DNA of 5,151 bases, taken from an uncultured Chlorobiales bacterium. Its GTDB lineage: Bacteria > Bacteroidota > Chlorobiia > Chlorobiales > Chlorobiaceae. The position numbers and the translations under genes were made by a program. Positions 1-4,474 of the stretch are shown here, piece after piece (the first letter of the stretch is position 1; every line of letters starts with the position of its first letter). The notes under the pieces are model-generated. The model saw nothing but the letters and a program-made list of their open reading frames with translations. It made no database searches and had not been told where the DNA came from. The DNA lies in the NCBI GenBank assembly GCA_903901395.1, contig CAIUQW010000080.1, forward strand, positions 1 through 5,151, in the 5' to 3' direction.

Positions 1-626
1 AGATCGATAAGTTCGCGGGAATCATTCGCAATATAACGGGAAAGTTGACGATGACGAGCGGAAAGCGGCAAAGAACCGTGCTGGAGGAGCACATTTCCGT
101 TGCGCCGTTGCGCCGAGCCGACGATTTTGCGCCCGCCGACCTGCAATTCGTAGCGAGCCGACGCGGTGAAGCAGGAGACCGACTCCGCCGTGGCGTACCG
201 CGCCTTGAAATCGGGCTGCGACCGGCAGAACTCCGCCGCTACGCCAACGCTGGACAGCGCCCGCAGGATGGTTTCATGCACCATCTGGTAAATCACTTCA
301 TTTGGCAGCGGCGTCGTGGCGAAAAACGAATAGGTCAGCTCGTCAGCATGAAACACCGCCCGCCCGCCGGTGGGGCGCACCACCACATCGACGCCATCGA
401 CGCGGCACCGCTCCCGGTCGATCTCGGCAGGATTCTGGTTCCGCCCGAGCGACACCGCCGGAGGCGACCACGCATAAAACCGCCACAAGCAACTCCCCTC
501 CCCAAACGCCCGCTGAAACGCTCCATCAGCAAAAGCCCGCATGAGCCGGATGTCGAACTCCATATTATACTGACCGGAACAGGCTCCGGTATCGACGCAG
601 TAAACAGAGGAAAAGAGAGATTGCAT
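1..626 (-). CDS. Lipoate/octanoate transferase family protein, LipM-like (partial, C-terminus beyond window)
   Basis: This is the N-terminal 208 residues of a protein of the biotin/lipoate A/B ligase fold, which transfers octanoate or lipoate to lipoyl domains of 2-oxoacid dehydrogenases or GcvH in the cytoplasm. Visible motifs are DTGACSGQYNM (12-22), SLGRNQN (59-65), RPTGGRAVFH (84-93) followed by ELTYS (96-100), and GGRKIVGSAQRR (164-175) with the conserved lysine K167, then LLQHGS (180-185). Cys152 in SVSCF sits where the acyl-thioester cysteine of LipM-type octanoyltransferases lies, which favours a transferase over an ATP-dependent LplA ligase. The ATG at 626 is chosen because the family's N-terminal motif starts upstream of the next ATG (563) and an in-frame stop lies shortly upstream of 626. 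There is no clear Shine-Dalgarno sequence. The gene is GC-rich like the right-hand edge genes. The family is secure; LipM versus LplA is moderately sure. Confidence 0.88.
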   Translation of the reverse strand, partial: MQSLFSSVYCVDTGACSGQYNMEFDIRLMRAFADGAFQRAFGEGSCLWRFYAWSPPAVSLGRNQNPAEIDRERCRVDGVDVVVRPTGGRAVFHADELTYSFFATTPLPNEVIYQMVHETILRALSSVGVAAEFCRSQPDFKARYATAESVSCFTASARYELQVGGRKIVGSAQRRNGNVLLQHGSLPLSARHRQLSRYIANDSRELID

Positions 627-1039
627 GAGGCTTTCAGGATAACGCAAACTGGTAGGTCGAGTACTTCATGGGCAAAATAACAGGCTCAGGGGGAAAAAAG
701 AAGTTGGGGAAAAGGAATTATGGAAATTGATACACAGAAATTTGGCAACGCTTGATTGACTTGTTTCAACTATATCACAATAAAGACTCTTTGCGGAATT
801 TTTCAATATCATTATGAATAGCCAAGTATAATAATATCGTAAGTTCTCAGAAAACTTGTCAAAGAAGCCGATAAGCGAGAGTAAAGATTATACTTGCAAT
901 TTCTTGCCTGAAAAAAGATTGAATAACTGTCACGCGAGTTGGCTTCGCACTGCCAAATTCTTTCATACAATCTCTCACTTCAGAAATCCGCAAAGAGCAA
1001 AAACACAAAAAGCCATGCGATAAATTATCATAGAATCCT
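627..1039. other. Gene-poor AT-rich spacer between the lipoyl-transferase and membrane-protein genes
   Basis: No convincing gene was found. The stretch is AT-rich compared with the gene to its left. A purine-rich run (about 688-717, plus strand) and an 11-bp inverted repeat pair (787-797 with 987-997) are the visible structures. A 35-codon minus-strand frame (966 down to 859, starting MKEFGSAKPTRV) lies inside the inverted repeat. It has only a weak GAGAG upstream and is not claimed as a gene. The stretch must hold the promoter of the lipoyl-transferase gene, but no good -35/-10 pair was found. No clear terminator was seen after the membrane-protein gene. Confidence 0.6.
787..997. repeat. Widely spaced 11-bp inverted repeat bounding a 211-bp segment
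   Basis: CTCTTTGCGGA at 787-797 is matched perfectly by its reverse complement TCCGCAAAGAG at 987-997. The similarity weakens just inside the arms, and no target-site duplication is visible just outside. The arrangement could be the ends of a small non-autonomous element or a chance match. The arms are GC-richer than the surrounding DNA. Confidence 0.3.
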
Positions 1040-1738
1040 TTATATCTCTATAACCCCAAGAACTCTTTCGACTATGCGATTTTGTTGCATTTCTATGCTT
1101 TTCGCTATCCAGTAGGTCGCAAAAGCAAGAACACCCGAAAGCTCGATAAAATATATATACGAGTCAGTTTTATGGAACACCGCTCGCAATACCGCGGCAG
1201 TTATAGGAGAAAGCAACATCAACGCTCCTGTAATTCTGTACACATATTTATAGATATTTTCGAGCTTTTCATTATTAAGAGCCGGTAGCGTATCATGCGC
1301 GCAAAACAATGCCACAAATGCGAGACACGCAAAAAGAGCAATTGCAGAGGCGCCATGAGGATTCCATGATGGATCATATGGCGGCCAAGACATGGGAAAA
1401 AAAGCTACCATTGCACCGCAAATAGCCGCGAGATTCAAAGCAATATTTTCTTTGATGCTAAAGCCCTTATACAAATACAAAAATGCCGCGATAGCCAGTA
1501 AACAACCTACGAATACAGAGCGAGGAGGAACAACACCATCGGCGCCAACCCAATAATAAGCGCTCATAGAACCTTGTAAATCGATATTATGAATTTTTCC
1601 ATCTACATAAAGTGCTGGCGGAAAAATTAAAGCCAAAATACCGATACCCAATCGAAGAGAGATGTAAGAGCTGAAAATATGCTTTTTGAGAGATTTTTCT
1701 TCTTCAATCGTAGTGGTCATTGCTTTGACATGCTGCAT
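1040..1738 (-). CDS. Six-helix integral membrane protein of unknown function
   Basis: This is a 232-residue protein with about six hydrophobic segments, at roughly 28-45, 73-90, 98-117, 129-147, 166-187 and 195-213. The N-terminus is charged and likely cytoplasmic. Conserved-looking loop motifs are QGSMSAYYW (55-63), RSVFVG (73-78), LYKGF (89-93) and the WPPYDPSWNPHGAS loop (118-131). The SMSAYY...R-x-VFVG pattern is familiar from uncharacterised bacterial membrane proteins (established only as a hypothetical family); a Frag1/DRAM/Sfk1-like relation is possible but unproven. The start at 1738 is preferred over the ATG at 1753 because GGAGGA lies 7 bases upstream of 1738 and overlaps the ATG at 1753, which itself has no ribosome binding site. 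The gene is AT-rich, unlike the edge genes, suggesting acquisition. It has its own promoter (1891-1919) and probably forms a single-gene unit. No catalytic residues are recognisable. Confidence 0.85.
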   Translation of the reverse strand: MQHVKAMTTTIEEEKSLKKHIFSSYISLRLGIGILALIFPPALYVDGKIHNIDLQGSMSAYYWVGADGVVPPRSVFVGCLLAIAAFLYLYKGFSIKENIALNLAAICGAMVAFFPMSWPPYDPSWNPHGASAIALFACLAFVALFCAHDTLPALNNEKLENIYKYVYRITGALMLLSPITAAVLRAVFHKTDSYIYFIELSGVLAFATYWIAKSIEMQQNRIVERVLGVIEI

Positions 1739-1745
1739 GGTTCGT

Positions 1746-1751
1746 TCCTCC
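1746..1751 (-). promoter_or_regulatory. Strong Shine-Dalgarno that fixes the start of the membrane-protein gene
   Basis: GGAGGA on the minus strand is separated by 7 bases from the ATG at 1738. The same bases overlap the upstream in-frame ATG at 1753, which is preceded only by A/T-rich sequence. This makes 1738 the likelier start and shortens the protein by five residues. Confidence 0.7.
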
Positions 1752-1860
1752 ATATTTTGTTGTGATAATGCAAGTTAAAATAGCTGACCCTTGAGAAAAT
1801 CACAGATTTACAGACACTCTATCCATTCATAAAAAGAATACAACGATAAACAAAAAAATT

Positions 1861-1894
1861 TATAAAATAGTATACAGAACACCAAAATTTTATA
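1861..1894. repeat. AT-rich inverted repeat at the membrane-gene transcription start
   Basis: TATAAAAT (1861-1868) and ATTTTATA (1887-1894) are perfect complements around an 18-base spacer that contains the palindrome GTATAC. The right arm overlaps the candidate -10 element and the repeat covers the expected transcription start, so it could be an operator. In DNA this AT-rich an 8-bp match can also occur by chance. Confidence 0.3.
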
Positions 1895-1919
1895 TACTCT
1901 TATGTAGTTTCTCTGTCAA
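1891..1919 (-). promoter_or_regulatory. Sigma70-type promoter for the membrane-protein gene
   Basis: On the minus strand a perfect -35 TTGACA (1919-1914) is followed after 17 bases by TATATA (1896-1891); an overlapping TATAAA lies two bases further on. Transcription would start near 1884, giving a leader of about 146 bases before the ATG at 1738. It is the best promoter match found in the window. Confidence 0.6.
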
Positions 1920-2326
1920 TACAGGGACAAAATAACGGAAAACTGTTTTAATGTAGTAAAATCTGTTTAAAAAAAGAACTTTTCGGGAGTGCCGCCGCAT
2001 AATGACCAATACAATTTACTCCAAGCATTATCCCCGTGTGACACAAGATTTCATACAACGCGCTCAAAGCAACTGAGAAGGCTTGGTCGGAGTCTTACGA
2101 ACCGTGGTTGCACCAATCGAAATGGCTGTCGATCCATAGATGCTAAAGTGGCGTTTCTTTCTGAATCCGGCAATCCGCCCGTCCGCATTAGGAATGCAAA
2201 TGACTCTCTATTTATCCACGTTGTCGGTCAGGCGACATGCGGCGTTTCCCGCTCCGCCGAAATGTTCGGGGAGCAGCGGACGCCTTTCGAGATGCCGGGA
2301 AGGCGTATTTTTTTAACCATGTAAGG
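1920..2326. other. Gene-poor stretch with a composition switch; possible gene remnant or RNA
   Basis: No convincing gene was found. The left part (to about 1980) is very AT-rich. From about 1985 the sequence becomes clearly more GC-rich up to the terminator at 2280-2314. The longest plus-strand frame here (1989-2324) has no family resemblance and reads through that terminator, so it is not called. A 34-codon open frame at 2042-2146 (containing ALKATEKAWSESYEPWLHQ) looks protein-like but has no start codon, and may be a gene fragment. A 30-codon minus-strand frame (2320 down to 2228) begins 7 bases after the Panacea stop. No match to tmRNA, RNase P RNA or a tRNA was recognised. Confidence 0.5.
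2280..2314 (+). terminator. Intrinsic terminator facing the plus strand
   Basis: ACGCCTT (2280-2286) pairs perfectly with AAGGCGT (2300-2306); two further pairs (one of them G-T) extend the stem to nine. An A and then seven T residues follow (2307-2314). The T tract is only on the plus-strand side, because the minus-strand copy is followed by GC-rich sequence. It would therefore end transcripts coming from the left, but no plus-strand gene is recognised there. It could also protect the minus-strand Panacea gene from antisense transcription, or belong to a dispersed repeat. Confidence 0.65.
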
Positions 2327-2764
2327 TTAGTTCAGGCTGGTCTTGAAGTGATTTCTCATTTCGTCATGAGGAATGACGCTGGCGTTTTTCTCGTGATTTC
2401 TCCACGGCGTTTCCTCGTGAGTCATATCGCGAAGCTTCCATGCCGCGAACTGGCCGAATACTTCATAAACTTCGTCAAGCAGCTCGATTTGCTCCGGGCT
2501 GAAAATCGCGGCAAAGTCGTCCTCCGACGGCGCATAGATTGGCGCGGACTTGAAGCCTTTGTACCTGTGGTAAACCTCTGGACAAACGGGGCCATGCATC
2601 CACGCTTCGATCGGTTCCTGGAAGAGAGGGGTATCGTGAAGCGCGAGGTGGTAGCCCTGAGCGTAATAGATGAGCTTCTGAAGCTTCATGTTCGATATGC
2701 CTTCCTCGTCCGAGCCAGCGCTCAGCGCAATGAAGTACCTCGCAACATCATGAGCAGAGGCCAT
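2327..2764 (-). CDS. Panacea/SocA-like (DUF4065) antitoxin-domain protein
   Basis: This 145-residue protein is nearly all Panacea domain (DUF4065, the SocA/GepA family). The diagnostic blocks are NMKLQKLIYYAQGYHLA (25-41), EAWMHGPVCPEVYHRYK (53-69), LRDMTHEETPW (111-121) and IPHDEMRNHF (131-140). Known members include the proteolytic-adaptor antitoxin SocA and the PanA antitoxins, in which this domain neutralises many unrelated toxins. The domain looks complete, with no extra DNA-binding region. The start is supported by GGAG (2774-2771) 6 bases before the ATG. It lies 110 bp downstream of the AbiTii gene on the same strand, so the two may be co-transcribed with Panacea as neutraliser; this pairing is inferred. 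The gene appears more GC-rich than AbiTii, which argues for a separate origin. No intrinsic terminator facing the minus strand follows it. Confidence 0.9.
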   Translation of the reverse strand: MASAHDVARYFIALSAGSDEEGISNMKLQKLIYYAQGYHLALHDTPLFQEPIEAWMHGPVCPEVYHRYKGFKSAPIYAPSEDDFAAIFSPEQIELLDEVYEVFGQFAAWKLRDMTHEETPWRNHEKNASVIPHDEMRNHFKTSLN

Positions 2765-2770
2765 CGTTTT

Positions 2771-2774
2771 CTCC
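2771..2774 (-). promoter_or_regulatory. Ribosome binding site of the Panacea gene
   Basis: GGAG on the minus strand ends 6 bases before the ATG at 2764, confirming that start. The housekeeping genes at both window edges lack such a site. Confidence 0.55.
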
Positions 2775-2806
2775 GTTTTAGTGTCTGATTGTGCTCAAAT
2801 GTACCA

Positions 2807-2821
2807 ATTTTCACGGAAAAT
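2807..2821. repeat. Short palindrome upstream of the Panacea gene, possible operator
   Basis: ATTTTC (2807-2812) and GAAAAT (2816-2821) are perfect complements around a 3-base centre. The palindrome lies about 43 bases upstream of the Panacea start, inside the AbiTii-Panacea gap. Toxin-antitoxin modules are often autoregulated through such sites, but nothing in the Panacea protein itself looks like a DNA-binding domain, so this is only a candidate. Confidence 0.25.
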
Positions 2822-2829
2822 CGTTCCAG

Positions 2830-2848
2830 TAATATTTTTTCAATATTA
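2830..2848. repeat. AT-only inverted repeat in the AbiTii-Panacea gap
   Basis: TAATATT (2830-2836) and AATATTA (2842-2848) flank a 5-base centre, beginning 27 bases after the AbiTii stop codon. The stem has no GC pairs and no following T tract on the minus strand, so it is a poor terminator. It might be an operator or part of an internal promoter. Confidence 0.25.
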
Positions 2849-2874
2849 GCTTATAAATGAAAATAACAGCATGA

Positions 2875-3780
2875 TTAAAATCCATAGTAATGAGCAATTG
2901 CTGAAGCAAGCAAGCTCCCTGCCGCACCAATATTGATATCCCATGCAGCTGAACCAGCTTTAGAGATCATTGTAGCCATCCAATCAGATACATTTTTTCC
3001 CAACCTTTTTTCAGCGACCTCCAACGAACTACTATCACTGACTATTGCATTACTTAGGTCTGAAATATCATTTTTTGATAAACCGTTATCTAAAAGCACT
3101 TTTCGTAGTGAATCAAAATCCTTCTTAACAATCTTATTTTTTATATGCTGAGTGTTTGAGTCACCGACAACGATAGTTGTATTATCGCCAAAAACTGTGT
3201 GATTGAACAAATCTGACACCCCAACCTCTTTAGATTTTTCTTTCATTTCTGAAGGCTGCATCTCATCTGGAAATTTCTCTGATAACTCCAGAATAAAATC
3301 TAATAATCTTGACGAAACCTCAGTAATAACCTGCCTCATCGCACCCGCCGCACAAACTTTCCATGCACTCGTCACGCGGTATCCAGGAGTTAAGCCTTTA
3401 TCAAATAATGAGTAAAGCTCCGCTGGAATTTGAAAAGTCAGATTTTCGCTTTTTGCATAATCCTCGATTACAGCTATACTTTGACTTAAAATGTCAGTTT
3501 CAAGTTTTTTTATTATCTCAGCTTCAAGATGTAATAACGGAAGATTTTGATTCGAATAGCTATAACTAATACTGCCAACATTTCCTCTGACAGACGTATG
3601 AATAACTCGATATTCTGGAAGATTTGCGTCATCAGGATACCCATTCAGTTCACTGTTTACCCAATCAACCAGCCGCTTCTCATCAAGTTTATAGAGAAGA
3701 ACCTTTGTTTTCATCAGAGCTGTCGTCAGGTTCGGCTCCTTTGAACTAAGCAGGTCTATAATTTCTTCGATCAGCTTCAT
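2875..3780 (-). CDS. AbiTii-domain abortive infection protein
   Basis: This is a 301-residue protein whose N-terminal half (about 1-166) carries the AbiTii domain named after the lactococcal AbiT phage-resistance system. Its hallmarks are LIEEIIDLLSS (3-13), a lysine-rich helix with ALMKTKVLLYKL (21-32), WVNSELNGYPDD (40-51) and the helix ending SSRLLDFILEL (156-166). The linker holds two Gly-Asp-Asn/Ser units, VFGDNTTIVVGDSNTQ (196-211), which probably form short beta strands. The C-terminal domain (about 221-301) has an LRKVLLDNGLS helix, then the tail KAGSAAWDINIGAAGS (274-289) ending HYYGF. That tail is weakly hydrophobic and could act on membranes, which is inference. The start matches the family's usual N-terminus; the nearest purine-rich site (AAGGA) is unusually far upstream. 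The gene is clearly AT-rich. It is the first gene of a likely two-gene unit with Panacea. AbiTii proteins are tied to phage defence, but their mechanism is unclear. Confidence 0.88.
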   Translation of the reverse strand: MKLIEEIIDLLSSKEPNLTTALMKTKVLLYKLDEKRLVDWVNSELNGYPDDANLPEYRVIHTSVRGNVGSISYSYSNQNLPLLHLEAEIIKKLETDILSQSIAVIEDYAKSENLTFQIPAELYSLFDKGLTPGYRVTSAWKVCAAGAMRQVITEVSSRLLDFILELSEKFPDEMQPSEMKEKSKEVGVSDLFNHTVFGDNTTIVVGDSNTQHIKNKIVKKDFDSLRKVLLDNGLSKNDISDLSNAIVSDSSSLEVAEKRLGKNVSDWMATMISKAGSAAWDINIGAAGSLLASAIAHYYGF

Positions 3781-3853
3781 GCTTTTTAATTTTTATTCCT
3801 TATCAAGGACCAAACAAAAGGAAACTCAACACAGATAACTCACAAACAATCGC

Positions 3854-3883
3854 AATTTACCAATTATCTCGATTTTTCGTCAA
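3854..3883 (-). promoter_or_regulatory. Candidate promoter for the AbiTii-Panacea unit
   Basis: On the minus strand TTGACG (3883-3878) is followed after 18 bases by TAAATT (3859-3854). Transcription would start near 3847, leaving a leader of about 65 bases before the AbiTii ATG at 3780. The -10 matches the consensus only partly. Confidence 0.35.
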
Positions 3884-3915
3884 CAACAAAGCATCATTTA
3901 TCCATCACCTACAAT

Positions 3916-3924
3916 CCCCCCCCC
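3916..3924. repeat. Homopolymeric C9 tract in the divergent intergenic region
   Basis: Nine consecutive C residues lie upstream of both the minus-strand AbiTii gene and the plus-strand CoA-binding gene. Such tracts are prone to slippage and can change promoter spacing. No effect can be deduced from one sequence. Confidence 0.5.
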
Positions 3925-3962
3925 ACAAATTTCCCATTGACCCGTTGTGAGTCTGAGCCAAG

Positions 3963-3978
3963 ACCGGTATTTTCCGGT
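3963..3978. repeat. Small inverted repeat upstream of the CoA-binding gene
   Basis: ACCGG (3963-3967) and CCGGT (3974-3978) enclose a TATTTT loop, about 60 bases before the ATG at 4037. It may form a hairpin in the leader or act as an operator. With no T tract after it, it is not a terminator. No good promoter was seen for the plus-strand pair, although a lone TTGACC occurs at 3937. Confidence 0.25.
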
Positions 3979-4036
3979 AGTTTGTCAGAAGCGGCTCTCT
4001 GTGCCTGCCTGGCCCCAACGATTTAACCCTTCAACG

Positions 4037-4441
4037 ATGGACATCGCAACGATCCTCAAAAAATATCGCCATATCGCCGTCGTCGGGCTTTCGGACAAGC
4101 CGGAGCGGGCGAGTAATGGTGTGGCCCGGTACATGATTCAGGCGGGCTATACCATCTATCCGGTCAATCCGTCGCTCCGCGAAGTGCTCGGGCTGGAATG
4201 CTGGCCTTCGCTTTCGGCGATTCCGGCTGAAAAGCGCGAACTGATCGAAATTGTCGATATATTCCGCAAACCGCAGGATGTGCCGCCGGTCGTCGATGAG
4301 GCTATCGCCATCGGCGCGAAGGTGGTCTGGATGCAGCTCGGCATCACCAACGAGGCCGCCGCAGAAAAGGCGCGAAACGCCGGACTCGACGTCGTGCAGA
4401 ACCGCTGCATCCTCGTCGAGCACATGCACCTTGTCTCCTGA
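4037..4441 (+). CDS. CoA-binding domain protein (YccU type)
   Basis: This is a 134-residue single-domain protein of the succinyl-CoA-synthetase-type CoA-binding Rossmann fold. The nucleotide-binding part is IAVVGLSDKPERASNGVARYM (13-33; glycine G17), followed by GYTIYPVNP (37-45). The C-terminal block NRCILVEHMH (122-131) carries the Cys and Glu-His conserved in YccU-like proteins. Family members are about 135-140 residues long and bind CoA; their physiological role is not established. The ATG at 4037 is chosen over a GTG at 3947, which would add 30 residues without family resemblance and leave the protein too long. There is no Shine-Dalgarno sequence. It is GC-rich and lies 33 bp upstream of the D-Ala--D-Ala ligase on the same strand, so the two are probably co-transcribed. 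The neighbourhood gives no further clue to function. Confidence 0.9.
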   Translation: MDIATILKKYRHIAVVGLSDKPERASNGVARYMIQAGYTIYPVNPSLREVLGLECWPSLSAIPAEKRELIEIVDIFRKPQDVPPVVDEAIAIGAKVVWMQLGITNEAAAEKARNAGLDVVQNRCILVEHMHLVS

Positions 4442-4474
4442 CCATCATCCGTTCACCATCAGTATTATCTCTTT

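Noticed and set aside
45..680. Long plus-strand open frame of 211 codons
   Set aside because: It is antisense to the lipoyl-transferase gene, whose minus-strand translation shows clear family motifs; the plus-strand translation is arginine/histidine/proline-rich, as expected for a shadow frame in GC-rich DNA.
859..966. 35-codon minus-strand frame
   Set aside because: It is too short, with only a weak upstream GAGAG and no recognisable family; it is mentioned only because it lies inside the inverted repeat.
1985..2314. Known structural RNA (tmRNA, RNase P RNA, tRNA)
   Set aside because: I looked for conserved landmarks of these RNAs in front of the terminator and saw none.
1989..2324. Plus-strand open frame of 111 codons in the non-genic stretch
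   Set aside because: It has no ribosome binding site and no family resemblance, and it reads through the intrinsic terminator, so it cannot be supported as a gene.
2237..2788. Plus-strand open frame of 183 codons
   Set aside because: It lies antisense across the Panacea gene and runs through the plus-strand terminator; its translation resembles no family, while the minus strand has all Panacea motifs.
3947..4036. GTG-initiated N-terminal extension of the CoA-binding protein
   Set aside because: The added 30 residues lack family similarity, and the ATG at 4037 gives the normal family length.
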